Translations under genes and position numbers: made by a program
Origin: Sipunculus nudus
Lineage: Eukaryota; Annelida; Sipuncula; Golfingiida; Sipunculidae
Assembly (NCBI GenBank): GCA_026874595.1
Contig: CM049310.1
Coordinates: 39,623,558-39,687,557, forward strand
DNA: 64,000 nt
Direction of reading: 5' to 3'
In this document: in pieces, positions 11,240 to 21,340 of the stretch
Numbering within the stretch: the first letter of the stretch is position 1
Layout: every line of letters starts with the position of its first letter
The notes under the pieces: model-generated
Databases searched by the model: none
Told to the model about the DNA's origin: nothing
The model's input: the letters and a program-made list of their open reading frames with translations, nothing else

Positions 11240-11500
11240 ATGTTTGTGCTTCTACACTTTGTGGTCGATTAATGTTCGATGGCGGCTCTCGCCTGCGTCA
11301 TAAGTATCAGATTACCTTTACGTATTGGTTGATTCATCATAGTTATCATATTGACGTCTTCAAGAAAATGTTGAAATATCCTCGTTCGGCATTTGCTGCA
11401 ACATGGTACACATAAATTACAATTTAGATCACCCATGGCCATGAATATCTCATGATCAATAGAACAGTATTTCATCTTTCACAATATATGAACCAAAATC
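11240..11500 (-). mobile_element. Non-LTR retrotransposon endonuclease fragment
   Basis: The minus-strand frame 11475-11269 reads HEIFMAMGDLNCNL, then a spacer, CRTRIFQHFLEDVNMI and MMNQPIRKGN. This matches the C-terminal half of the APE-type endonuclease of non-LTR elements, where a GDLN motif is followed by an LI-PTR-like motif. The PTR is degraded and the usual T-IDH ending is replaced by AAIEH. No RT follows in phase, so it is an isolated dead fragment. Confidence 0.6.
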
Positions 11501-12836
11501 ATCCTTGGTGAATAAACCTGAAATATCTATCAGGGCTTTCTTAAAGAACAAGAGGAATCAACAAGAGATCCTGAGTAAAGTTATATATATAATAGAAAAA
11601 TAGCAATATTGATATAAAATTTCTAGAAATCTGCATTCTATGGAATGCAAGCCTCTGCCATGTAGGTATCCCTACTGGGGAAAAAACCGTGCTCTTAAAC
11701 CATGTTTTCGTATTCTTATTCAGCCCATATTCCAAGGTTTATTCGTGTATAAGTGACTGTACATTGGTGAATATTCCATGATGACGTTCCTTGTTCCTGA
11801 TCTCGGCCTTTTCCTTCTGCCTAGTATATCATAATTTTCTTTGCCCCAACGTACAAAATAAAGTGTATATTTTGCTTCAACAAAGGCGTTTTTTATATAT
11901 TTTTAGCACTTTCTTTTTCATTTTTTTAATTTGATTTAAATCACCCCATTACAAATCATTACAAGTTGATTCAACAAAGTTATAGGATAATATTTGTAAT
12001 AATTAACTGACACAATAAGCAATAATCCAGAATTTTTCAAAATGAGATGCAAAACTGAATGTTCATGGAGATAAACATGAATAAGGGATTATAAACTAGA
12101 TATTTGGAAATTATCTTTATATTTAAAATATGATTTGGGTGTCAATATTATGTTTGTCGGATGAGAAAAATGTCCAGATTTTAGCCGTGACAACAGGACA
12201 GTGGCAATTATATTAGGCTGTGAGCCAATACGCTGGTCGTACACTCTATAATGCCTGGGGGCCGAAATGGCGCTACCCCAGATAGCGCCCTACCGTGGGT
12301 GTCCACATAAGGAGTGAAAAATATGTGACAACAGTGCATGCTCAGGTAATACGACGTACAACTGTATGAGAAGCACTGCAAATACTTAGATATGTCCCTC
12401 AGCAGGAAGGATTAATGTAGTGGAACAAAGAGGAAGTATAGCAAAATGATGGGGACACGAATATATTACACATATTTCCCCAATATTTCTTGTTGTCTAA
12501 AATAAGGGTAACCGTTGAAAGTTGTGAATGGTACCAGTAGAGGATGGAAAATCTAGGGTATAAAAAGGTACACAAAACGATCATCATTCCTGGTTTCGTA
12601 TAGTCAATTGTCAATGTAAGCAGTCTGTCAAATGAAAAAGCTAAATATTGTAAAATATGCTTGTATTTATAATATCCATTTCCTGAAAAGTGAAAGCACT
12701 GTTTCCAATTATTATTTTTTTTTTCATTTTAAATTTTATCATTTATAGACCATTTTTATTCTTTTGTACTTCAGTGCGAGTTCGATGAGCTTGAAAATAT
12801 TAATTTTTGCTTGTACAATTCTTTTACAGCCTCCTG

Positions 12837-12837
<1 letters not shown>
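11501..12837. other. Non-genic stretch with one short hairpin
   Basis: No supported gene. A perfect 7-bp inverted repeat, GGCGCTA / TAGCGCC (12269-12275 and 12283-12289), with a 7-nt loop, stands out as GC-rich in AT-rich surroundings. Confidence 0.5.
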
Positions 12838-12894
<57 letters not shown>

Positions 12895-12908
12895 ACAAAC
12901 ACACACAG
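12838..12908. repeat. (CT)n(CA)n microsatellite downstream of V2
   Basis: About 52 bp of pure CT followed by ACACAAACACACAC. It lies about 300 bp past the stop of gene V2, the position typical for the family. Confidence 0.95.
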
Positions 12909-13055
12909 ATTCCCACAGGCATAGTCATAACTGCAAACCCGATATGCAGGTTAAGGTGATTTAAAAACAGAGGCAAAGTATCAGGAATATATAATTTGTA
13001 TTTACTATGGCACGTTTCGAATTTCATAACATATATTATGTGGTTTATATTACAG

Positions 13056-13187
13056 ATATATACAAACATAAAGAATTCACATATATATCACAGACTTATT
13101 CACAGTTTTTGTAATATTGCATATATATACAAACATAAAGAATTCACATATATATCACAGACTTAATCACAGTTGTTGTAATATTGC
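13056..13187. repeat. 67-bp direct duplication in the 3' flank of V2
   Basis: Two near-identical units, each with TACAAACATAAAGAATTCAC then ATATATATCACAGACTTA and CAGTTKTTGTAATATTGC, start at about 13056 and 13123. Only V2 shows the duplication. Confidence 0.85.
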
Positions 13188-13208
13188 TCATAAATTATCA
13201 ATAACAAT

Positions 13209-13796
13209 CTAAATATCACTCCGGCTCTGGTCGAGGTCCAGGCCACGGATCAAGTCCACACTAATATCAGGTAAACAGTCCTCCCAGGATCTGAGAGAGA
13301 TAATTTCCTCCAAAGACAACGAACTCTCGTGGCCGCTCTCATTCTCACTGGACGCTGGATTCTGCCGTAACAAACAGCAAGTTGATTGTGTGGTGTCACA
13401 ATCTACCGGTAGAGAGCAACCTCTGTCTGTCGCCTGCTCTGTCTCTGCCGTTGCCATCTTCACAAGAAGTGCTGGTTGTGGCGCCCTCTGTCCTCGCTCC
13501 TCTTCAAGAAGTCCAGGGAATTTACTGTAATCTATGTGATACGCTGATCCGACCTGGATTGAGAGCGGTTGGTCTACCGGCACGGAGGGTTCTGTCGTCT
13601 GCTCTGTATGTGACGTCATCTTGAGGTTCACCATGGGTTCGTACTGGCTGTAACAGTAATGTCCCATGCCGCCTCCGTAATCTTCATAACTGTATGAATT
13701 GTAACAATGCGAGTCACCCTGAAGGTAATAATCCCTTGAGAAAGATGTCGTCTGCTGTACTGGATAGCACCAACTTGACATGAGTAGAACTGCCAT
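13209..13796 (-). CDS. Copy V2: intact SWCY-family protein, 195 aa, function unknown
   Basis: An uninterrupted 195-codon frame from ATG 13796 to TAG 13209. I do not recognise the protein. The N-terminus is MAVLLMSSWCYPVQQTTSFS, followed by a Tyr/Ser/Gly-rich block with Cys residues (HCYNSYSYEDYGGGMGHYCY). Next comes the centre shared by nearly all copies (MVNLKMTSHTEQTTEPSVPV, HIDYSKFPGLLEEE, PQPALLVKMAT), a Ser/Glu spacer (SENESGHESS) and the acidic-hydrophobic tail motif SLEEIISLRSWEDCLPDI. There is no signal peptide, membrane segment or basic nuclear signal. The tail could be an activation-type or docking motif; this is inference. The start is supported by the same MAALLM-like start in all copies and by a TATA-like box about 150 bp upstream. 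The C-terminus (GLDLDQSRSDI) differs from other V copies. A canonical AATAAA seen in V1, V5 and V6 is changed here. Confidence 0.7.
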   Translation of the reverse strand: MAVLLMSSWCYPVQQTTSFSRDYYLQGDSHCYNSYSYEDYGGGMGHYCYSQYEPMVNLKMTSHTEQTTEPSVPVDQPLSIQVGSAYHIDYSKFPGLLEEERGQRAPQPALLVKMATAETEQATDRGCSLPVDCDTTQSTCCLLRQNPASSENESGHESSLSLEEIISLRSWEDCLPDISVDLIRGLDLDQSRSDI

Positions 13797-14110
13797 GGTT
13801 TTACCTGTACCACTCGATCCTTCAGTGAAATGAGTGTGAAATGTAGTAGGCGCCTAATTGTTGTTCTATTCTATCAGTAAAATTATCGACGCGTTTGTCT
13901 TGAAGTTCTGAGATCTTCTGATAAGGAATGACTGGGGATTATCCTTATATGATGGCTGCCGTCTTGTGAAGTGCTCAGAGTTTGTCACATCCAGCCACTG
14001 AGGGCGCGTTGTTTCAAAGAACACTGGACAAACAACAGAGAGTGTTGATAACTCATTAACGGCTCTTAAAAGAACAAAGAGAGCGGGTGTTGTCGTCGCC
14101 ATTCAAGCGT
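13797..14110 (-). promoter_or_regulatory. V-type promoter of V2
   Basis: On the minus strand a TATA-like ATATAAGG lies at about 13944-13951, roughly 150 bp upstream of the ATG. It is preceded by a block conserved in all V copies: ACAAGACGGCAGCC, GTGACAAACTCTGAGCA, TTGTTTGTCCAGTGTTC, CGTTAATGAGTTATCAACAC, TCTTTGTTCTTTTAAGAGC and GGCGACGACAACACCCGCTC. The dyad (AAAACAATGTTTG) follows at 14201-14213. Function is inferred from conservation. Confidence 0.6.
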
Positions 14111-14194
14111 GAACCATGGTTTGACTACTGTGAGGACTGGGTGTTTCTTTAGTGAAGTATGGTTTGACCATTTTGAGGACTGGGGGTTTCTCGG
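14109..14194. repeat. 43-bp duplication in the V2 upstream block
   Basis: GTGAACCATGGTTTGACTAC...GGACTGGGTGTTTCTTT is followed by GTGAAGTATGGTTTGACCAT...GGACTGGGGGTTTCTC. The repeated unit is the segment that contains the GGGGGTTTCT word. Only V2 has the doubling. Confidence 0.8.
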
Positions 14195-14229
14195 AAGTCC
14201 AAAACAATGTTTGATGTTAATTATTGAAA

Positions 14230-14861
14230 TAACCAAGGACGTATGGTTTGAGAGAACTGAAGCGTGATCCGGGAAGCTGTCTGTCTTTCTCTTATGTTGT
14301 TTATAAACTACCTTTCATCTTAATTAACTTCAAAGAGTAATGCGATAAACTTAGGAATTACAATAGCGTGACTTATTCACAGTTCACAATCACATTCACA
14401 TGTAAAGATTTTTATGGATATCCTGAGTAAAGCACTGCATTAATTTTCCAAAATCAGATTTTATGATGCATGTTGAACAATGCAGAACTTTTGATTTAAC
14501 TGGCAAAAATTACATAACGTTTTGCTACAAAGACAGTTTCTAGCCAAGTGGTTTTTAATCTTGAATCAAATATAAATTATAATACAAAAGGTATTTTATT
14601 AAAAAGTTTGAAGTTATCTTCTATATCTATTTTTTTATATTAATTTGGTTTATAGTATTGATACAGACTAAAGGCATCCATTGTTTAATTGATTGTCATT
14701 AGAAATTTACCGAATTGTCCGGAGAGACGAGACAGCATCGTGTAACAATATGTTAGAGATATTGTGACATAATGCAGTCTTTCAGTCACAAAGTGTGTCT
14801 CGGTACCATCTTTATAAAGATATTAATTTACACTTGGATATATATCGCAGTTCATTCATTC
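14230..14861. other. V2 distal upstream, non-genic
   Basis: AT-rich; no gene. It aligns with the region beyond V1 (GAACTGAAGCGTGAYCCGGG then GGAAGCTGTCTG). Confidence 0.5.
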
Positions 14862-15000
14862 TTCCTTCTGGCTTTTTTTATTCACTCCTCCTTCTTTCCC
14901 TCCTTCCATCACTCCTCTTTAACTCGCTCTCTCTCCCTCAATCGCTCCTTCCTCCCTCTTTCCTTCTTCATTTGCTTAATTTATCATCCCTCCCCACTGT
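14862..15000. repeat. Pyrimidine-rich low-complexity tract
   Basis: CTCCTTCTTTCCCTCC-type sequence, the counterpart of 9826-10450 and 23955-24275. Open frames over it are artefacts. Confidence 0.75.
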
Positions 15001-15951
15001 TACAATATGTCGGAGGACAACACCGTAATCCATTTAAGATGGGGAGCAGTTACAAGGTTGCATTTAATCATGAGAAATCGGACTACGCACAGGAAAGGAG
15101 AGGTTTATTAAATAAATATTAGAATCATTATAACAATAGGAAATTGTTTCTTCCACTTAAGTTTCTTCTATCTTGCAGTGTTGCGAAGGTGGCAACATCG
15201 TCTGCATTCATTGTGCACTCTTGTCTCAACCAAATACCAATAACTGGTTCTATTTTCAAACAATATCCCTTAAAGTATATATCATTTTAAACCTTTTTAA
15301 ATTTTCTTTCTGGCGTTTTTCTGTTCACTGACCTATCATGTACCTTTTATTTTTAAAATGCAATTATAAAATTTTGATCCTATAAGAAATATTTTTCAAC
15401 GTGAAAAAGCAATTAACTTTATTTGAAGTAAAATTTTGAAGGAAAGAAAACTTGTTATAATGCACATTTAACTATGTGGGTATGAAATTAGAAATATATT
15501 GTGATTGGTTATTACAGAGAAATAACTTTTTTAAAATTATGCCCTTCACTCAGATCTCGTTTTGAGAGCTGAAAAACCGTATACGTGTGTATTCCTGCTA
15601 AACTATGGACCTTGACAAGGGTTTATTGTGAATGACAACCTGTTGTTGTTATTAACTATACTATGATTTACCGAATACGCTTTCATCTTATTAATTTTGT
15701 TTTGCAAGTCAAAGGTTATTTAAATGCATAATTTTACATCTGACAGCTGTGAGGACCGGGTACCCGCGTGTGTGGGCGGAGCTCAAGCATGGCCAGGGAG
15801 GCATGCTGTGTGGTGTGCTCCTATCAGGTGCTAAATGATTAAAGAATTAACAACGGCCGCGCTGCCTTCCGCTCATCAATTCATCGAATCAAACATAATT
15901 AGCGATATAATACTCTCTCTTTCTCCTGAATTGTCCTTGATAGTTACTCCG

Positions 15952-15953
<2 letters not shown>
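15001..15953. other. AT-rich non-genic stretch
   Basis: Nothing supported. A GC-rich patch at about 15748-15830 (GTGAGGACCGGGTACCCGCG) shares only the GAGGACCGGG word with the family promoter. Confidence 0.5.
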
Positions 15954-16035
<82 letters not shown>

Positions 16036-16102
16036 AGTATGAGCAAATTATAATCCTTGATAATTATTCTGATGTACTTTACCCTCTCTCTCTCTCTCTC
16101 TT
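15954..16102. repeat. (CT)n(TA)n microsatellite cluster
   Basis: About 36 bp of CT followed directly by about 38 bp of TA, with a second CT run at 16086-16101. Confidence 0.95.
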
Positions 16103-16822
16103 TCTCATCGCAATGCAAGAAAACCCTGTTGGGAAGCAAGAAATCACCATCATATAACTGCAGGTGCGAAAAGGATTAACTCGTGAACGAATCAATAAAC
16201 GTAGTAAGTAAAATGAGTTAAAGAGTTCAAAAGAGACAAAATTCCTTCACCTTCCGTTTCTGTTCGAAGGAGTTTCGCCACCGGAGTGCAATAATTTGAT
16301 ATAGTTAAAATTATAGTTAGAACCTTCTGGATATTGATTATAAATTTTATTGAATTGTAATCAACTGTGACATATGTAGATATTTTAGTAGCAAGAAAAT
16401 TTTTAATTATGTCACTTGGTGCACAATATCATCAAAAATGTGAAACCATTCATTTTGACGACTAGTGTTTAAAAATCATCTTGAGGCTAGAGGACCACAG
16501 TGAAAAATAATCTATTGACTTTTTTGTTTCATACCCGGTAATCAGCATGGAATCTAGAGCATGGCTGGTAAATTGATAGTATCAAGTAATTATATAATAC
16601 ACTATGTTGTCATTATGATTTATGTACTATTGATCGATAAAATTCAGATGTATATTATTAATTTAAAATTCTGATCGTTAACATTAAATCAGCCATTTTA
16701 TTTTAATCACTCAGTGGATCAAATTACTCTTTGAAGTAAATTGAGATTAAGGGTAGTTTACTCACAACACAAATGAAGATACCACACCCGGTCACGCTTC
16801 ATAAGTACGACCATAATTACAT
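16103..16822. other. AT-rich non-genic stretch
   Basis: No gene, repeat or motif that I can support. Confidence 0.5.
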
Positions 16823-16961
16823 CCCCTGTTTTTACACTAACATCAAACACAGTTAGGTTCTCACAAGAACCACCCCCCCCCCCCCCCTCCCCTGTTCTTA
16901 CACTAACATCAAACATAGTTAGGTTTTCACAATGACCCCCCCCCCTCCCCCCCCCCCCCCA
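16823..16961. repeat. 66-bp duplication ending in poly-C runs
   Basis: Two units begin CCCCTGTTYTTACACTAACA at 16823 and 16889 and each ends in a long C run (16872-16887 and about 16936-16961). The minus strand is therefore G-rich with several G4-capable runs. It replaces the dyad part of the V3 upstream region; a relic ACATCAAACACAGTTAGG remains. Confidence 0.85.
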
Positions 16962-16989
16962 CACACAAAGGAAACAAGCCATGTCCATG

Positions 16990-17268
16990 CCTGAATGGCG
17001 ACGACAACACCCGCTCTCTATGTTCCTTTTGGAGCAGTTAATGAGTTATCAACAGATTCTGTTGTTTGTCAAGTATTCCTTGAAACAACTCATTCATTGG
17101 ATGTGACAAACTCTGAACATTTCACAAGACGGCAGCCAACATATAAGAAAGTCCCTAGTCATTAGTGGACAGATGATCTCAGTGCCTCAAATCAAACACA
17201 TTTATGATTCTGCAGAGTGGATATTACTAGACAATCAGCGCTGCACCTACATTTCAAATAGTGATAGT
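16990..17268 (+). promoter_or_regulatory. V-type promoter of V3
   Basis: The conserved block reads GGCGACGACAACACCCGCTC, GTTAATGAGTTATCAACAGA, TTGTTTGTCAAGTATTCC and ACAAGACGGCAGCC. The TATA-like ACATATAAGAAAG lies at 17139-17151, about 125 bp before the ATG. Confidence 0.6.
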
Positions 17269-17812
17269 ATGGCAGCTCTACTCATGTCAAGTTGGTGCCA
17301 TCCATTGCAGCAGACGTTGGCTCGAAATGTAATATGAAGATTACGGAGGCGGCACGGGACATTACTGTTACAGCCAATACGAACCCATGGTGACCCTCAA
17401 GATGACGTCACATACAGAGCAGACGACAGAACCCTCCGTGCCGGTAGACCAGCCGCTCTCTATCCAGGTCGGATTAGAGTATCACATAGATTATAGTAAA
17501 TTCCCTGGACACTTTGAAGAGGAGCAAGGACAGAGGGCGCCACAACCAGCTCTTCTTGTGAAGATGGCAACGCCAGAAGCACAGCAGACGACAAACAGAG
17601 GTTGTCCTCTACCGGCAGATGGTCTAATCACACATTCAACATGTTGTGTGTTACGGCGGAATCCTGCGGTCAGTGAGAATAAGAGCAGCCATGGGAGTTC
17701 GTTGTCCTTGGAAGAAATTATCTCACTCAGATCCTGGGATGACTGTTTACCTGATATCAGTGTGGACTTGATCTGTGACCTGGACATAGGTCAGAACTAT
17801 AGGGATTTTTAA
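17269..17812 (+). pseudogene. Copy V3: SWCY-family gene with a 5' deletion and frameshift
   Basis: The family ATG (17269) is kept, but the frame reads MAALLMSSWCHPLQQTLARN and stops at codon 23. A deletion removed the SRDYLxQGDSHC segment and shifted phase. Beyond it the original frame resumes (YEDYGGGTGHYCYSQYEP) and stays open to TAA 17812. An internal Met at 17387 would give 141 residues carrying the invariant centre and the motif SLEEIISLRSWDDCLPDI, ending QNYRDF. It could make an N-terminally shortened protein if initiation moved; more simply it is a pseudogene. It lies head-to-head with V2 and converges with N2. Confidence 0.8.
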
Positions 17813-18006
17813 ATTACTATGTATAATTTATACGCAATTTATAGATAATTTATTACTATGGATAATTTATACACAACTATGATGTTGCCTGTGATATAGC
17901 CTTAGCCTGTACTGTTGATCTTTTATGTACATGTGCATACATTTAATATATATCACATGATTTCGTTTAAATATCTGTTGATACTCTTTTATTATATATA
18001 TTGTAT

Positions 18007-18012
18007 AATAAA
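18007..18012 (+). terminator. Polyadenylation signal of V3
   Basis: AATAAA in ATATTGTATAATAAATATAT, about 195 bp past the stop. The same context recurs after V4 near 25855. Confidence 0.5.
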
Positions 18013-18089
18013 TATATACTATATATACCTCAGACCTTGTCTCCGATCATGTGTCACCTGAACTCTGGACCAGATTTGTCCCTGTGTAT

Positions 18090-18116
18090 GTGTGAGAGAG
18101 AGAGAGAGAGAGATAA
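18090..18116 (+). repeat. (GA)n microsatellite in the V3 3' flank
   Basis: GTGTGAGAGAGAGAGAGAG. In gene orientation this is the counterpart of the (TC)n(CA)n tracts beside the minus-strand copies. Confidence 0.9.
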
Positions 18117-18129
18117 AGGATCCTGGATT

Positions 18130-20960
18130 TACGTTGCTGCTGGCATCTGATCAATCAAAAGACTACTTAAAATACTTTAAAAGAAACCTTTCGAAGTCGA
18201 ACGCGATGGTTTCCAAAATTTCAAAGAGCCAATAAATTGGTTGCAGGGAGGGGGACAGGGTGCGCGTTTTTCTCCTCATCAACAACAGGAGAAATTATCA
18301 ATCAGACAATTGATAAACGCGCCAAGCTGTGCCGTCCGTCAGTCATTCCGTCCGTTTGTCATTCCGTCTGTCCTGCCTTCAGACAGACTATTATTATTTA
18401 TGAATCTGAAATTCGACAATCACTTGGATGTGAAGCGTTTTTGAAACCCTTTCGCGTTTCTTCCAGACGTCGAGGTAGAGTGTTAATTGCTAAATGTTTA
18501 ACCTTAACTTATGGGGTTATTTCAAAAGTACAGATATCTGCACTACTAGATAATTAACTGAATATAATATGAAATTGTGTGATATATTTTTGTACCTTGA
18601 AAGAGCGAGAGAGAAAGAGAGAGGAGGGAAGCGACTGTGATTAGACCGACATATGCTTGAGATACCTGATTTTTACCTTACCGGTTGCTTAGGATCAGAG
18701 AACTACTATAAAATTCATAATTAGATATGAAGTGGACAGAATTTAAATTCTGCTTAATTAGTGAGATAGGTTTTGAGTGAACGTAGAGCCGAAAAATAAA
18801 ACAAGTAAAGAAAGGGGGAGTGAAACTGGAACATAGCTTTCTGGGCTTTACTCAGTTAAAAAAAAAACACGCTTGTATGTACAACACGTTACAAAATGTG
18901 TACTTCTACCGTTATTATTATTTGATCTCCCTAGTTCCAATTACCCACATATAAGATATACACGAGAGAATAATGTGTAATTACTTGAATGATTTTTGAC
19001 CAGATTATTTTTTTATTTTTTTTTTACACAATTACCGTATTATTATTCCAAAACCTAAACACATCAAGAAGAAGCCAGTCTGATGAAAGATTAACTTATG
19101 ATAAACAGTAAAGGGTAATAGTAATACAATAACAGCTAGATATATGTAACCTCCGGACGATCACAGGAGGCCACTTCTTACGGGGGGGGGGGGTGGGGGG
19201 CTTAATTAATAAATACAGGAAAGGGGCATGCAATTACTGAATAATAAAAGTTTAGGAACTACGGTGCTCTGAATGTAATGAGACACCTATACTCCCTTAC
19301 ACAGTAACACAACTAATTCTGTGATCCCCAGCTAAACAAACACCTTTGGTACAGGTACAATGAACATTACATTGCCAACACGAACCACACCGTAATCCGT
19401 GTTAATTGTTTAAGAACAAGGGAAAAAGTAGGGAGCAGCCATAAGGATACATTTACATCTGAGAAAGTGGACTGAGCATCCGGGAGAACAAAGGAGACAC
19501 ACAGTTTACTTAATCAATTACATATAATTATGATTTTTAACATTGCATCAGTTCTTTTGTTGTAATAACTTAGTGTATGGCTTTTACTCTTTGAAGTATA
19601 CTAAGATGAAGGGTAGTTTGTTTACAACAATGAGTGAAGGTAGACAGATCTGTCAAACCGTAAATTCCCTGTATGGTTATTAATTAACAATGTTTGGTTC
19701 CTAAGTGAAACCACATTGTCTTCACATTAAACAAGCCATGGTAACGGCTAACCGGCTAATGAAACCACTGTAATTAGACGGAGGAGGAATTTGGGGTTAA
19801 AGAGGTTCCTTCTCAGAAAGAAAATTTTGTTATAATGATATTTTTTTTATTATGATTTATTGATTGATTGTACTCATCAAAGTGATGGAGAAATAAAGAA
19901 TATCAATCAATCGAATGTAAACACGCGCACATTTCCCTTAAACTTAATTGGACTGTATAAATATACCCACTTCTAAAAATTCTAAACTATCATGGTCTTT
20001 AAAACACCCAAAACAACCTAAAATCTTACTCGATGTGTCCTTAGCCTTTTTTATACTCCCTTGAATTCCCTGGGTAATTGATTTCGCATTTTTTTTTATT
20101 CACAAATACAACCTATTAATACGACCACCAGATCTGATAATTCAGGTAAAGATAATGATCCCATTCTGTCACTACACACACACACACACACACACATCTA
20201 CCTATATAATATACTTAACAATAGACCCGACAAGCTTTGTCATAATCGTCTACAAATGAACCATACTGGGAACAGCTACCTGAGGAACAGCTCCATTTAC
20301 ACCTGAGGAAGGGGCCGAGCACCCGAAAGCTTGTTTACAAGAACCTACACACAGCTAGTCTTTTTCAAAAGGTGTCAATCATTTACATTACTTTTGTAAG
20401 TAACAGACTAGCACGGCATTTTAAAACCTTACAGACAGAGAGAGAGGCAAGGAGAATGGGAGAGAGCGCCAGACAGACAGACAGATAGAGAGAGACACAG
20501 AGAGAGAGACAGACAGAGATAGAGACAGAGAGACAAAGAGAGAGACAGAGAGTGCAGCAGCAGCACGTTCATTTGAATTATGTTGGAGTTCAATCCACAC
20601 ATTACTCCCTGTATATTTAATATAAGATATAATAAGTAAATATACGATAATTTCGGGAAAACCTCCTCTGATGAATAATGTTCCGACTTTAATACCTCCT
20701 CACAAGGCGTGCACCGCTCTTTGTCTGTTTGAAAGCTGAATATCTTTGAAGGTCTCGGTGACCTTGAATGAGACTTTTACAGGAAGATTGGTTGTGAACA
20801 AAACATTCAGTATATCCATTTATATTCCCGTAATCAATACTTTTAAAATAGAGTGATTTTATACTCTGTAGCTTATAATGCCTAGTGTACCCACTTTCAC
20901 CCAAATTAAAAAAAGGAAATAAATTCGACCGGTAGGGTGTGTGTGGGTTTTATTTACTAA
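18130..20960 (+). repeat. V downstream module, copy 1 (segmental duplication)
   Basis: No gene. Aligns in order with 25980-28450 and, with interruptions, with 42140-45800. Landmarks are a CCGTCCGTTTGTCATTCCGT run (about 18330-18375), CACCTGAGRAAGKGG-type sequence, an orphan family upstream block (19637-19762), a retroelement-like (ATCAA)n tail near 19855-19912, a (CA)n at 20178-20206, a purine tract (about 20435-20560) ending GCAGCAGCAGCACGTTC, and ACGATAATTTCGGG near 20645. Poly-G runs at about 19183-19200 are further G4-capable sites. Confidence 0.75.
19637..19762 (+). promoter_or_regulatory. Orphan family upstream block, module copy 1
   Basis: CTGTCAAACCGTAAATTCC, GGTTATTAATTAACAATGTTTGG and AACAAGCCATGGTAACGGCT match the distal upstream block of V genes in plus orientation. 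After CATGGTWACG the match stops and no coding region follows. Equivalents lie at 26970-27110 and 45110-45215. Confidence 0.55.
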
Positions 20961-21089
20961 CTGTTATTCATTCATTTATGTACTAGTTGACTAAGATTGT
21001 TTCATCAAAATTATGGGTCATACAATACAGGTGACGGTCAGTGTAAGGACCCCAGTTTTGTTTCCATAAACTTAAAAACATGCACTCCT

Positions 21090-21130
21090 TTGCTCTCTCT
21101 CTTTCTCTCTCTCTCACACACACACACTAC
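21090..21130. repeat. (TC)n(CA)n microsatellite downstream of N2
   Basis: CTCTCTCTCTTTCTCTCTCTCTCACACACACACA, about 215-250 bp past the N2 stop. Confidence 0.9.
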
Positions 21131-21194
21131 ACAGGAGGACCATTTAACAGACAAACAGACAAACAGACAAATGTTCGAAGGCATAATACATTGG

Positions 21195-21200
21195 TTTATT
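21195..21200 (-). terminator. Polyadenylation signal of N2
   Basis: AATAAA on the minus strand about 140 bp beyond the stop codon. N3 has a mutated form in the homologous sequence (TTGATTTTTAATTATATTATG). Confidence 0.5.
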
Positions 21201-21340
21201 TATATTATATAATGCACAAAAATCAATAACAAATATCACATAAATTATAAATATAATAATAACACATGTTGTCATTGCAGAATAAAAGGTTTAAATATCA
21301 CAGATAGTATCACAGTTTAGCGGCTCGTGTATAAAAGTTA

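Noticed and set aside
13209-13796. Assignment of the SWCY family to the OCA-B/POU2AF co-activators because of Tyr/Ser-rich sequence and an acidic tail
   Set aside because: The defining N-terminal basic OCA peptide is absent and no convincing alignment can be made by eye.
13382-13813. Frames opposite or overlapping the intact family genes (also at 17491-17787, 35881-36084 and 51042-51239)
   Set aside because: Shadow frames; they change with each paralogue and show no independent conservation.
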